From the NCBI RefSeq assembly GCF_001613935.1, contig NZ_LQCI01000034.1, positions 597,031-661,030 of the forward strand: 64,000 nt of DNA, in the 5' to 3' direction. Position 1 is the stretch's first letter. The number at the start of each line of letters is the position of its first letter. Below the pieces are notes generated by a model, which ran no database searches, was not told the DNA's origin, and saw nothing but the letters and a program-made list of their open reading frames with translations. Both the position numbers and the translations under genes were made by a program. Positions 31,456-39,929 of this stretch are shown one piece after another. The DNA is from Amycolatopsis regifaucium. GTDB taxonomy: Bacteria; Actinomycetota; Actinomycetes; Mycobacteriales; Pseudonocardiaceae.

Positions 31456-32673
31456 ATGGAAATCCGCTCCACCAACGAGCAGGACCGAGACGTCTTCGTC
31501 GGCACTTTCCATGCTGCCTTCGGACGCTTCCCGGAAGTTTCGGCGGAGGGCGGCGGGACCTGGTCGGCGCTTGAGATGGACCGCGGCCTGTTCGCGGTCG
31601 GGGCCGATGGACGGCCCGTCGGCACCGCCGGCGCGTACTCCTTCGAACTCACGTTGCCCGGCGCGACCCTCGCCCCGGCCGCCGGGGTCACCGCCGTCGG
31701 CGTCCTGCCCTCACATCGACGCCAGGGTGTGCTCAGCGCGATGATGCGGCGTCAACTCGCCGACGTACGCGCCCGAGGGGAGTTTCTCTCGGTGCTACTG
31801 GCCTCGGAGGCTTTGATCTACCGCAGGTTCGGCTACGGCCCGGCGACCCACACTCAGCGGCTGACGGTTTCGCGCCACAGAGCCGCTTTCGGCTTCCCCA
31901 GGGCGGTTGGCCTGGCCGACGCTCCCGCGACCGGCTCCGTCGAGGTGTTTCGGCGTACCGAGTGCGCCGGGATCCTGGAGGAGGTCTACGACCGTTACCG
32001 TCGCGCGCAGCCCGGAGCGCTGTCCAGGCCGCACCGCTGGTGGGCCTTGGGCGCGGGGCAGCCGCCGATCTCTCCGGCGCCGCGCTACATCGTCGTCCAC
32101 CGTGACGACGACGGTGTCCCCGACGGCTACGCCAGCTATGCGTTCGGTGAGGCGAACACCTTGACGGTCGACGAAGCCATCGCGGCTGACGACACCGTCT
32201 TCACCGCGCTGGCGCGTTTTGTACTCGAACACGACTTGGTCGCTCAGGTCGTGTTCAAACACCTCCCGCCCGAGCACCCGCTCCGGTGGCAGCTCGCGGA
32301 CTTCCGCGCGGGTCAGGTCAGCGACGACACCGACTGGCTCTGGGTACGGCTGCTGGACGTCCCGCGCGCGCTGACCACGCGCGGCTGGTTCGTGGACGGT
32401 GAACTCGTCCTCGACGTCGAAGATCCGTTCCTCGGCGAGCGTGGTCGCTATCTGCTGACCGTGCGGGACGGCAAGGCCGACTGCGTCCCGACCGGCCGGG
32501 AGCCCGACCTGTCCCTGGACGTGAGTGACCTGGGATCGGTCTACCTGGGTGGCACCGCCCCGAGCACGCTCGTGCGGGCCGGGCACATCCGAGCCCACCG
32601 CCCGGACGCGGCGGCCCTCGCCGACGCCCTCTTCCGGGCCGAGCGTCCTCCGCACTGCCTGCACTGGTTCTGA
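31456..32673 (+). CDS. Eis-like GNAT acetyltransferase
   Basis: A protein of about 405 residues with the Eis fold plan: an N-terminal GNAT domain with acetyl-CoA site GVLPSHRRQGVLSAMMRRQL (about 84-103), a second degenerate GNAT domain (about 150-290) and a C-terminal SCP2-like domain ending in HCLHWF. The C-terminal Phe carboxylate is used as general base in mycobacterial Eis, and a final Phe is present here. Family members acetylate aminoglycosides or protein lysines at several positions. ATG 31456 is preferred over an upstream GTG. Convergent with gnd over a shared hairpin. Confidence 0.88.
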   Translation: MEIRSTNEQDRDVFVGTFHAAFGRFPEVSAEGGGTWSALEMDRGLFAVGADGRPVGTAGAYSFELTLPGATLAPAAGVTAVGVLPSHRRQGVLSAMMRRQLADVRARGEFLSVLLASEALIYRRFGYGPATHTQRLTVSRHRAAFGFPRAVGLADAPATGSVEVFRRTECAGILEEVYDRYRRAQPGALSRPHRWWALGAGQPPISPAPRYIVVHRDDDGVPDGYASYAFGEANTLTVDEAIAADDTVFTALARFVLEHDLVAQVVFKHLPPEHPLRWQLADFRAGQVSDDTDWLWVRLLDVPRALTTRGWFVDGELVLDVEDPFLGERGRYLLTVRDGKADCVPTGREPDLSLDVSDLGSVYLGGTAPSTLVRAGHIRAHRPDAAALADALFRAERPPHCLHWF

Positions 32674-32677
32674 TCAG

Positions 32678-32712
32678 GGGTTCCGCGCCGCGAGCGACGC
32701 GGCGCGGAACCC
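32678..32712. terminator. Bidirectional terminator between the Eis-like gene and gnd
   Basis: Perfect 15-bp stem (GGGTTCCGCGCCGCG and complement) with a 5-nt loop and TTT. It starts 5 nt after the upstream stop and serves both converging genes. Confidence 0.92.
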
Positions 32713-32724
32713 TTTCAGCTCCGG

Positions 32725-34164
32725 TCAGGCGGAGGACTCGGGACGGCCGTCGGCCGCCCAAGCGGTGTGGAACGAGCCATCGCGGTCGACGCGGCGGTAC
32801 GTGTGGGCACCGAAGTAGTCCCGCTGCCCCTGCACCAACGCGGCGGGAAGCCGCTCGGCGCGCAGACCGTCGTAATACGCCAGCGCGGTCGAGAAGCCCG
32901 GCGTCGGGATACCGAGCCGCACCGCCGTGGAGATCACCGAACGCCAGGAGTCCTGAGCGTCCTCGACGGCCTTCCGGAAGCCGCCGGACGTCAGGAGCGT
33001 CGGCAGGCCGGGCTCCTCGGCGTACGCGGCGGTGATGTCGTTCAGGAACTTCGCGCGGATGATGCAGCCGCCGCGCCAGATGGACGCGACCTTGCCGAGG
33101 TCGATGTCCCACCCGTACTCGGCGCCCCCCGCCTGGATCTGGTTGAAGCCCTGGGCGTACGCCACCACCTTCGACGCGTACAGCGCCTGCTCGACGTCAT
33201 CGGCGAAGGTGTCCAAAGCGGACCCTGTCAGCGGAGTACGCGAAGGACCACCGAGACCGCGGGACGCCTCACGCAGGTTCGACGAACCCGACAGCGACCG
33301 CGCGAAGACGGCCTCGGCGATACCGCTGATCGGCACCCCCAGGTCCAGTCCGATTTGGACGGTCCAGCGCCCGGTGCCCTTCTGCTCCGCCTGGTCCGCG
33401 ACGATGTCGACGAACGGCTTGCCGGACTCGGCGTCGGTGTGGGCCAGCACCTGCGAGGTGATCTCGATCAGGTACGAGTCCAGCCGTCCGGAGTTCCAGG
33501 TCCGGAAGACCTCGGCGATCTCGGCGGGGGAGTAGCCGCCCGCGCCGCGCAGCAGATCGAACGACTCGGCGATCAACTGCATGTCGGCGTACTCGATGCC
33601 GTTGTGCACCATCTTCACGAAATGCCCGGCACCGTCCGCGCCGACATGCGTGCAGCACGGTTCGCCGTCGACCTTCGCCGAGATGTCCTCGAACAGCGGC
33701 CCGAGCGACTGGTACGACTCCTTGGACCCGCCCGGCATGATGCTGGGCCCGTGCAGCGCGCCTTCCTCGCCGCCGGACACGCCGGTGCCGACGAAGTGGA
33801 TGCCTTTTTCGCGCAACGCGGCCTCGCGACGGCGGGTGTCCGCGAAATGCGCGTTGCCCGCGTCGACGATCACATCGCCCTTTTCGAGGAGCGGGACGAA
33901 TTCGTCGATCACGGCGTCCGTCGGCGCACCGGCCTTGACCATGATCACCACCTGGCGCGGCCGCTCCAGCGCGTCGACGAACTCCTGTGCCGAATACGCC
34001 GGGATGAAGTCGCCTTCGTCACCGAACTGCTCGACCAGTTCCTTGGTCCGCTTCTCGGAGCGGTTGTGCAGGGCCACCGTGTGCCCGTGCCTTGCCAGGT
34101 TCCTGGCCAGGTTGCGGCCCATGACCGCCAGACCGGTGACCCCGATGCTCGCCTTGTTGCTCAT
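32725..34164 (-). CDS. gnd: 6-phosphogluconate dehydrogenase, decarboxylating
   Basis: A 479-residue enzyme of the long, homodimeric NADP-type 6PGDH. Features: Rossmann turn GLAVMGRNLARN (about 9-20) with the HNRS that binds NADP phosphate, GVSGGEEGALHGPSIMPGG (about 126-144), catalytic HFVKMVHNGIEY (Lys and Asn) and the C-terminal tail with RDYFGAHTYRR. It converts 6-phosphogluconate to ribulose 5-phosphate and CO2 in the pentose phosphate pathway. The ATG with AAGGG upstream is chosen over a GTG two codons earlier. Monocistronic. Confidence 0.96.
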   Translation of the reverse strand: MSNKASIGVTGLAVMGRNLARNLARHGHTVALHNRSEKRTKELVEQFGDEGDFIPAYSAQEFVDALERPRQVVIMVKAGAPTDAVIDEFVPLLEKGDVIVDAGNAHFADTRRREAALREKGIHFVGTGVSGGEEGALHGPSIMPGGSKESYQSLGPLFEDISAKVDGEPCCTHVGADGAGHFVKMVHNGIEYADMQLIAESFDLLRGAGGYSPAEIAEVFRTWNSGRLDSYLIEITSQVLAHTDAESGKPFVDIVADQAEQKGTGRWTVQIGLDLGVPISGIAEAVFARSLSGSSNLREASRGLGGPSRTPLTGSALDTFADDVEQALYASKVVAYAQGFNQIQAGGAEYGWDIDLGKVASIWRGGCIIRAKFLNDITAAYAEEPGLPTLLTSGGFRKAVEDAQDSWRSVISTAVRLGIPTPGFSTALAYYDGLRAERLPAALVQGQRDYFGAHTYRRVDRDGSFHTAWAADGRPESSA

Positions 34165-34245
34165 CCGCACCCTTCCGCTTCGATTCCCGTGCCGAGCCTA
34201 TCCCCGTTGAGGGATACGGCGCCGGGGCGAGAAGGGATCAACCGG

Positions 34246-34281
34246 GAGTTGTCCACAACCGGCCCGGCCTGTGGACAACTC
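34246..34281. repeat. Inverted pair of DnaA boxes upstream of gnd
   Basis: GAGTTGTCCACA and its exact complement TGTGGACAACTC (12-bp arms) separated by 12 nt; each arm holds a perfect TTGTCCACA DnaA box. It lies in the 264-bp gap between the MBL gene and gnd. A transcriptional hairpin is also possible. Confidence 0.75.
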
Positions 34282-34428
34282 GGCTCGATCGCCCCACGCC
34301 GACCGGGGCGCCGGTACGCTGGGTGCGGGGCCGTCCCCCAGGGACGGGTGGGGGGCTGGGGTTCGGGCGCGCGCGGAAATTCGGGCGGAAGGCCAGGTCC
34401 GGAGCATGGTGGCCCGAGTGGGTGAGGG

Positions 34429-35337
34429 TCAGGAGAAGCAGCGGATCGGGGCGCCGTTGTAGGTGACCATGTCCGTCAGCGCGGCTCCCAGATCGATCGG
34501 CGCACCCCAGCCGAGGCCGTCGAGTTCGGCGTAGGCGCGGTGCAGGTTCGCGGGCAGTCGTTCCTGTTCGGACAGTGCGTCGTAGGGCCCGAGATCGGCT
34601 TCGCGGGCGGCCTGGAGAGGTGTCAGCCCGGCGGCCTTCCCATGCGCGGCGAGCTCCTGCAGGAAGGCGAGATACCCGTCGACGACGTCGATCGCCTCCG
34701 GCCCGCACACCGGCCCGTGGCCCGGCACGATCGTCTCCGGCTCCAGCTCACGGACCAGATCCAGCGCCTTTCGCCAGCCGGCGGGCGAGCCCGTCAACGC
34801 GAACGGGCTGCCGCCGTTGAAGATCAGGTCGCCGACGAACAACACGCGCCGCTCCGGCAGCCAGACCAGCACGTCGTCGGTGGTGTGCGCGGCGTGGCCG
34901 GGGTGGATCAGCTCCAGGCGGACGTCGCCGGTATGCACGGTCAGCCGGTCGTCGAACAGCACCTCCGGCGGGCGCAGCTCCAGCTGTCCCCAGTCGTTCC
35001 CGGTGAACGACTGTTCGTAGGTGTTGATCCCGGTCGCGACCATCACCTCGCGGGTTTTCCGGTGCCCGACGATCGTCGCGCCGGCCGCCAGGTGATTGCC
35101 GTTCGTGTGGTCGCCGTGGTGATGCGTGTTGATCACGGTCGTCACCGGGGCCCCGCCGCTCGACGCCGCCGTCTCCAGCAGCGCGCGCGTGCGCCGTTCG
35201 GTGGCGCACGTGTCGATCACCACGGTGTGCTCGCCCGCGGCGACGAACCCGCAGTTGTCGATCCACCACGAACCATCGGGCTGGACGTACCCGAACACAC
35301 CGTCGGTGAGCCGCTGGACTGAGGGGGATCGGGCCAC
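34429..35337 (-). CDS. MBL-fold metallohydrolase
   Basis: A 302-residue metallo-beta-lactamase fold enzyme with the complete metal ligand set: INTHHHGDHTNGNHLA (HxHxDH), the next His in LIHPGHAAHTTDD, the bridging Asp in LFVGDLIFNG and the final His in IVPGHGPVC. This is the binuclear glyoxalase II-like or SoxH-type hydrolase group; the substrate cannot be read. The GTG start is the first in frame after non-coding sequence and has only an overlapping AGG; no better start was found. It is transcribed toward gnd, 264 bp away. Confidence 0.9.
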   Translation of the reverse strand: MARSPSVQRLTDGVFGYVQPDGSWWIDNCGFVAAGEHTVVIDTCATERRTRALLETAASSGGAPVTTVINTHHHGDHTNGNHLAAGATIVGHRKTREVMVATGINTYEQSFTGNDWGQLELRPPEVLFDDRLTVHTGDVRLELIHPGHAAHTTDDVLVWLPERRVLFVGDLIFNGGSPFALTGSPAGWRKALDLVRELEPETIVPGHGPVCGPEAIDVVDGYLAFLQELAAHGKAAGLTPLQAAREADLGPYDALSEQERLPANLHRAYAELDGLGWGAPIDLGAALTDMVTYNGAPIRCFS

Positions 35338-35557
35338 CTGGTCACTATGTCGTATCGAGGTGTCCGAAATGTGACGAGATCGCTCCGCCACCAGGGTGAC
35401 GCGGCAGGTGACTGGTGTTTTCGGCCGTTTCCTGGAACGCTGCGCAATGTCATCATCGAACCCCGCAAGGTGGTCTACCCTGGGTGGGTTCGAATGTTCG
35501 CGCGCAGGACGGCGGGAAGCCGCGGTCCTGGTTATGTGGTCCGGGAGAGCAAGGCTG

Positions 35558-36415
35558 ATGGCCAGCACCGTCACCTCGCGCCGGAAGCAGCTCGGAAACG
35601 AGCTCCGGCATGCCCGCAACGCCGCGCGGATGACACAGCAGCAGGTCGCCGAGGTTCTCGGCTGCACCCAGGGCAAGGTCAACAAGATCGAGTCCGGTGC
35701 CGTCGGGGTCAAGCTCGGGGATGTGCGATCCATGCTGAACGCGTTCGGGATCAACGGCGACGAGGCCGACACGCTGATGAACCTGGCCCGCGCCGCGGCC
35801 GGGCAGCGCGGCCACTGGTCCGGTTACCGATCCGTGGTCCCGCACTGGTTTCGCACCTTCACCGACCTCGAACCCGCGGCCGCGGAGATCCTCACCTGGC
35901 ACGGCGAGCGCATCCCCGGTCCGCTCCAGTCCGAGCACTACATGCTCAAGCAGTTCACCGAAGCGGGCGCCACCGACGTCACCTCGCTGGTGCGCAACCG
36001 GCTGGACCGCAAAGCCGTGTTCGAGCAACAGCAACCGCCCTACTACCGGTTCATCATCAGCGAAGGCGCCCTGCGCCGCGCTCCCGGCGGCTCCGCCCCC
36101 GCGGTGATGCTGGACCAGGTGGAGCATCTGCTGGCGCTGGACAAACATCCGCGCGTGTATGTGCACGTGCTGCCGTTCGGCGCGCGCCTCGCCGCCGTGC
36201 CCAACGACTTCACCATCATGCGTTTTCCGGATCGCACCAGGGATTTCGTCTACATCGAGCATTCCGCGGGCGGGTTGTACCTCGACGACGTCAAGGACTT
36301 CAACATTTTCGTCGATTCCTGGGACCGGTTGCGCGGCGCCGCGCTGGAACGCCAGGAGACCCGGCAGTTCCTCAAGGAACTCGCCGAGCTGTACCGCAAT
36401 CAGATGCAATCCTGA
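35558..36415 (+). CDS. XRE-family regulator with DUF5753
   Basis: A 285-residue DNA-binding protein. The N-terminal HTH (MTQQQVAEVLGCTQGKVNKIESG, about 25-47) is followed by a DUF5753 domain (GYRSVVPHWFRTFTDLEPAA, then IPGPLQSEHYMLKQF and VHVLPFGARLAA). In Streptomyces these WhiJ-type regulators work with small DUF397 proteins in control of development and antibiotic production. A DUF397 gene is at 39067. The ATG has GGGAGAGCAAGG upstream. It is followed by two SAM methyltransferase genes with small gaps. Confidence 0.9.
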   Translation: MASTVTSRRKQLGNELRHARNAARMTQQQVAEVLGCTQGKVNKIESGAVGVKLGDVRSMLNAFGINGDEADTLMNLARAAAGQRGHWSGYRSVVPHWFRTFTDLEPAAAEILTWHGERIPGPLQSEHYMLKQFTEAGATDVTSLVRNRLDRKAVFEQQQPPYYRFIISEGALRRAPGGSAPAVMLDQVEHLLALDKHPRVYVHVLPFGARLAAVPNDFTIMRFPDRTRDFVYIEHSAGGLYLDDVKDFNIFVDSWDRLRGAALERQETRQFLKELAELYRNQMQS

Positions 36416-36478
36416 GATCGCCGGTTTCCCTTCGTAGTGTTGCCGACATCACCGCGGTCGAGTGGACAGGGGCTGGAC

Positions 36479-37294
36479 GTGGACCCGGAGTTCGTACCCG
36501 AGGGCGTCGACCTCGAGCGGCCCAACGCCGCCCGGATCTACGACTGGGCCCTCGGCGGGAACGCGAACTGGGCGGTGGACCGGGAATTCGGCGAGCAGAT
36601 GGTCAAGACCTTCCCGCTCGTCCGCACCGGCGCCAGGGCGAACAGGGCCTTTCTCGGCCGCGCGGTGCGCTACTGCGCCGAAAACGGCGTGACCCAGTTC
36701 CTCGACCTCGGTTCCGGCGTGCCGACGGTCGGCAATGTCCATGAGATCGCCGACGACGTCGATCCCGACAGCCGATGCGTCTATGTCGACAACGAACCGG
36801 TCGCCGTCGCGCACGCCAAGATCCTGCTGGAGAAGCACGGCGACCCCCGTCGCCACGCGGTGATCGCCGGCGACCTCCGCGACGCGGACGACATCTGGGA
36901 ACGCGCCTTCGGCACCGGCGTCCTCGACCCCGCGAAACCGGTGGCACTGCTCACCGTCGCGGTCCTGCATTTCGTGCCGGGCCCCGAACTCGCCGGAACC
37001 ATCGCGCGCTACCGCGGCCTGCTGCCCGCCGGTTCCTTTTACGTTCTCTCCCACGTCACGATGTCCGGCGTGGAAGGCGACGAACTCGAACAGATCCAGC
37101 GCGTCGTGAAACAGTACGAACAGTCGAGCACGCCCGCCGCCTTCCGCGACCGGGAAGAGATCCTGAGCTTTTTCGGGGATTTGGAGCTCGTGGAACCCGG
37201 TCTGGTGCCGGTCGGCGCATGGCGGCTGGACGACCCCCGCTCTTTTGCGCTTGACTGCGGCATCGGCGGGGTCGCCCGCAAACCCGCTCCCTGA
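36479..37294 (+). CDS. SAM-dependent methyltransferase (DUF574), copy 1
   Basis: A 271-residue class I methyltransferase of the actinobacterial DUF574 type: EGVDLERPNAARIYDWALGG at the N-terminus, SAM motif FLDLGSGVPTVGNVHEIAD (about 80-98), acidic YVDNEPVAVAHA and the ending VARKPAP. Substrate unknown. GTG start with AGGGG upstream. It shares about the same layout as the next gene, so the two arose by tandem duplication. Such methyltransferases often lie beside DUF5753 regulators. Confidence 0.85.
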   Translation: MDPEFVPEGVDLERPNAARIYDWALGGNANWAVDREFGEQMVKTFPLVRTGARANRAFLGRAVRYCAENGVTQFLDLGSGVPTVGNVHEIADDVDPDSRCVYVDNEPVAVAHAKILLEKHGDPRRHAVIAGDLRDADDIWERAFGTGVLDPAKPVALLTVAVLHFVPGPELAGTIARYRGLLPAGSFYVLSHVTMSGVEGDELEQIQRVVKQYEQSSTPAAFRDREEILSFFGDLELVEPGLVPVGAWRLDDPRSFALDCGIGGVARKPAP

Positions 37295-37308
37295 CGAGGT
37301 GTGAAGGC

Positions 37309-38157
37309 ATGACCGCGCAGCAGGATCCCGTAGCCCCCGAAGGTGTCGATCTCGAACGTCCCAACGTGGCCAGGGTGTACGACTGGTTCCTCGGCGGCTC
37401 GGCGAACTGGGCCGTCGACCGCGAGTTCGGCGCGCAGGTGCTGAAGCAGTTCCCGGAGATCAAGACGTTCGCCCGCGTCGGCCGCGACTTCCTCGGCCGC
37501 GGCGTGGGATACCTGGCGCGCCAAGGGATCACCCAGTTCCTCGACATCGGCTCCGGCGTGCCCACCGTCGGCAACGTCCACCAGATCGCCAGTGCGATCA
37601 ACCCGGACTCCCGGGTCGTCTACGTCGACATCGAGCCGGTCGCCGTCGCGCATTCTCAGCTGCTGCTGGAACGCGAGGGACTGCTCGGGCGGCACGCGGT
37701 CCTGCAGGGCGACGTCCGGGACCCCGCCGACATCTGGAAGCGCGCCCTCGAAACCGCGGTGCTCGACCCGCGCCAGCCGATCGGCCTGGTAATGGTCGGC
37801 CTGCTGTACTTCCTCGGCCCCGACGAGCCGGTGCACGAGATGGTCAACCACTACCTCGACCTGTTGCCGTCGGGTTCGTACTTCCTGTCCTCGCATCTGA
37901 CCGAAGACGGCGTCACCCGCAAGACCGGTGACAACCGTGAGAACGTCCAGGAGCTGTACAAGAAGACGAGCGCGCCGTTCCATCTGCGCTCCCGCGCGGA
38001 ATTCGCCGCGTTCTTCGACGGCCTGGAGCTGGTGGAGCCGGGAATCGACTGGATGGCCGCTTGGCATCTGGACGAAGCGGCTTCCCGGGCGAGCGCCAGG
38101 TTCGCCGACGACCCGACCTTCACCGGCGGGCTCGGCGGGCTCGGCCGCAAGCCCTGA
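37309..38157 (+). CDS. SAM-dependent methyltransferase (DUF574), copy 2
   Basis: A 282-residue paralogue of the preceding gene, 14 nt after it: EGVDLERPNVARVYDWFLGG, SAM motif FLDIGSGVPTVGNVHQIAS, YVDIEPVAVAHS and C-terminal GLGRKP. The catalytic core is conserved while the C-terminal part diverges, consistent with different acceptors. ATG start with GAAGG upstream. Confidence 0.87.
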   Translation: MTAQQDPVAPEGVDLERPNVARVYDWFLGGSANWAVDREFGAQVLKQFPEIKTFARVGRDFLGRGVGYLARQGITQFLDIGSGVPTVGNVHQIASAINPDSRVVYVDIEPVAVAHSQLLLEREGLLGRHAVLQGDVRDPADIWKRALETAVLDPRQPIGLVMVGLLYFLGPDEPVHEMVNHYLDLLPSGSYFLSSHLTEDGVTRKTGDNRENVQELYKKTSAPFHLRSRAEFAAFFDGLELVEPGIDWMAAWHLDEAASRASARFADDPTFTGGLGGLGRKP

Positions 38158-38175
38158 ACCAGCAGGGCGTGGTGA

Positions 38176-38439
38176 TCAGACCCGGCCGGCCAGATGCCCG
38201 ATCAAGGGTGACAGTTCGAACCGGCCTTCGAGCGGCCTGCCGGTTCTGATCATGTCCCGATGCCCTCGTCTGCCGGGAAAATCGACTTCGGAGTTCCACG
38301 GCGGCTGCCTGCGCAGCGGGGCCTGGATGAGGCTGAACCCGAACCGCTGACGCAGCTCGAGCCCGATGTCGCGGCGCTTCCCCGACGCCAGGCGTTCGTC
38401 CTCACGGCGGAACAACAGCGTGGTGAGGCGGACGGCCAT
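38176..38439 (-). CDS. Small hypothetical protein
   Basis: An 87-residue basic protein (VRLTTLLFRREDERLASGKR, then FGFSLIQAPLRRQPPWNSEV) with no known domain. The ATG lies 8 nt after the start of the stop codon of the upstream small gene (38445), so both are probably cotranscribed. It ends 18 nt from the convergent methyltransferase gene. Confidence 0.6.
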   Translation of the reverse strand: MAVRLTTLLFRREDERLASGKRRDIGLELRQRFGFSLIQAPLRRQPPWNSEVDFPGRRGHRDMIRTGRPLEGRFELSPLIGHLAGRV

Positions 38440-38444
38440 CCCGG

Positions 38445-38717
38445 TCACACCCCCCGGCCCGGACGCGGCAACCGCGTCTGGTCGGCCGAATCGGTGAGGC
38501 CGAGACAACGTTCACAGGGCATCCCCGAGCCGACGGGGAGCCATTCCAAGTGGTCGTAAGGCATCGCCGCGCCGCAGCGGGCGTGCAGGAATTCGGGGTA
38601 CGAGCCCCCGGAGTGCACGTCGAACAGATGCGCGGAGCGGCGGCTCTCGCCCGCCGTCCCGGCCATGAGCCTGCCGACGGCCAGTACCGTCGCCGGCATG
38701 GTGTCCTGAATGATCAC
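38445..38717 (-). CDS. Small Cys-containing hypothetical protein
   Basis: A 90-residue protein with HSGGSYPEFLHARCGAAMPYDH and MPCERCLGLT, three Cys and several His that could bind zinc. The GTG start has a strong GGGGGAGG 6 nt upstream. Small proteins of this style often occur beside DUF5753/DUF397 regulators in Streptomyces and Amycolatopsis, but I cannot name a family. Confidence 0.7.
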   Translation of the reverse strand: MIIQDTMPATVLAVGRLMAGTAGESRRSAHLFDVHSGGSYPEFLHARCGAAMPYDHLEWLPVGSGMPCERCLGLTDSADQTRLPRPGRGV

Positions 38718-39066
38718 GCTGATCCTCCCCCACGAGGTCGGCGATGGGTGGGCATGCGCCGCGGGGTGGTGTTTCCGGCCGGTCACCTGCCGTCGGTGCC
38801 CTGCTGGAACGACGAAAACCCCGCTGAACGCCACCCGGTGACACGTGTCGCCAAGCTCTCCGCATACTGCGAGCGATTCACCAACAACCGAGCCCCGGCC
38901 GCTGCGATTAATCCTACTCCTGGAATAATCTTCATGTCGAGGGTGGGCGGAGTTGATCACCCACTTGGCGGTGCGGGATAGTCCCGTTGAGGCACGAGAA
39001 GCTGGGGACGTGACGGTTCGCGCAGGTGGCGATCGCACCCCCGACAGACGTTCGGAGGTACGACCA
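38718..39066. other. Divergent promoter interval, no gene seen
   Basis: About 350 bp between the small Cys protein and the DUF397 gene. The middle (38905-38935) is AT-rich for this genome. No credible frame with a ribosome site; it probably contains promoters for both flanking genes. Confidence 0.45.
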
Positions 39067-39321
39067 ATGGCCGATTATCCATCGGCGCCGGATTACGATC
39101 CGACCACGGCCGTGTCGCTGTTCGACGACGCCGCCTGGGAGAAATCCTTCGCGAGCGAGCCCAACGGGGGGAACTGTGTCGAGGTCAACCTGGGCAGGGA
39201 AGGCCTGGTGGGAGTCCGTGACACCAAACTGGCCGAGAGTCCTGTCTTCGTCTTCGATTCCGGTGAGTGGAACGCCTTCTTGAAGGCGGTCAAGGCCGGA
39301 CAGTTCGATTTGAGCCCATGA
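39067..39321 (+). CDS. DUF397 domain protein
   Basis: An 84-residue protein with the DUF397 core: FDDAAWEKSFASEPNGGNCV (SxxNGGNCVEV is the family signature), VGVRDTKLAESPVFVFDSGE and WNAFLKAVKAGQFD. DUF397 proteins partner DUF5753 HTH regulators in toxin-antitoxin-like or developmental regulatory pairs. The cognate candidate is the regulator at 35558. ATG with CGGAGG upstream. Confidence 0.92.
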   Translation: MADYPSAPDYDPTTAVSLFDDAAWEKSFASEPNGGNCVEVNLGREGLVGVRDTKLAESPVFVFDSGEWNAFLKAVKAGQFDLSP

Positions 39322-39326
39322 CGAAC

Positions 39327-39357
39327 GGCTCGCGTGTCCCGTCAGGGCACGCGAGCC
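39327..39357. terminator. Hairpin between DUF397 gene and the converging membrane operon
   Basis: Stem GGCTCGCGTG/CACGCGAGCC extended by a CCC/GGG inner stem with one bulge; 6 nt after the DUF397 stop. Likely bidirectional terminator. Confidence 0.85.
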
Positions 39358-39380
39358 ATCCGATCTTCGGTCACTCCGCG

Positions 39381-39929
39381 TCACGGTATCGCCGCGACCC
39401 CGTTCCCGCGCAGCCTGGCTTTGGTGCGCCGCCAGGCGATGGCGATCAGCACGGCGAGGACGATCAACGGGATCAGGCTGATCGACCAGCTGACCGCCAT
39501 CGGCGGCCCCGGCTGTTCGAGCACCTTCAGATCGCGGAGTTCGCCCGCGCCCCGGCCTGCGGGCCCGTCGAGTTCGAACCGGAACGTCCACGAACCCTGC
39601 GTCTGCAGTGCCCGGATGTCCAGCCCCCACACCTCCAGCTTCCGCGGATGCTTCGCCAGCGGTTGCGGACGGCCCAGCCGCCCGGTCTCCGGATTGACGA
39701 ACGCGAGCGTCCCCGACTTCCCGGCGATCCCGTCGTCCGGGATGAACGTGAAGTCCAGTGATTGCATGGCGCGCAACGGCCACGTGCTGAACCCGACCGT
39801 CATCCCGTACGGGCCGACCTGCACCCGTTCGGTGTGGACGATGTTCACCGGTTCGTAGGCAGTCGCCACCGGGGTGGTCGCGAACAGCAACCCGATCGCC
39901 GCCGCCAGCGCCAGCAGTGTCTTACGCAT
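39381..39929 (-). CDS. Exported protein with C-terminal membrane anchor (operon gene 4)
   Basis: A 182-residue protein with a signal peptide (MRKTLLALAAAIGLLFATTP), a beta-rich extracellular domain (MTVGFSTWPLRAMQSLDFTF, then GSWTFRFELDGPAGRG) and a C-terminal helix (SISLIPLIVLAVLIAIAWRR) with basic tail. Its ATG overlaps the stop of the upstream polytopic gene, so it is translationally coupled. Overall plan fits the other operon products: extracytoplasmic beta domains anchored in the membrane. Confidence 0.8.
   Translation of the reverse strand: MRKTLLALAAAIGLLFATTPVATAYEPVNIVHTERVQVGPYGMTVGFSTWPLRAMQSLDFTFIPDDGIAGKSGTLAFVNPETGRLGRPQPLAKHPRKLEVWGLDIRALQTQGSWTFRFELDGPAGRGAGELRDLKVLEQPGPPMAVSWSISLIPLIVLAVLIAIAWRRTKARLRGNGVAAIP

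Noticed and set aside
34198..34708. Frames across the gap upstream of gnd
   Set aside because: No ribosome site and Arg/Pro-rich composition; they partly overlap the MBL hydrolase gene in a wrong frame.
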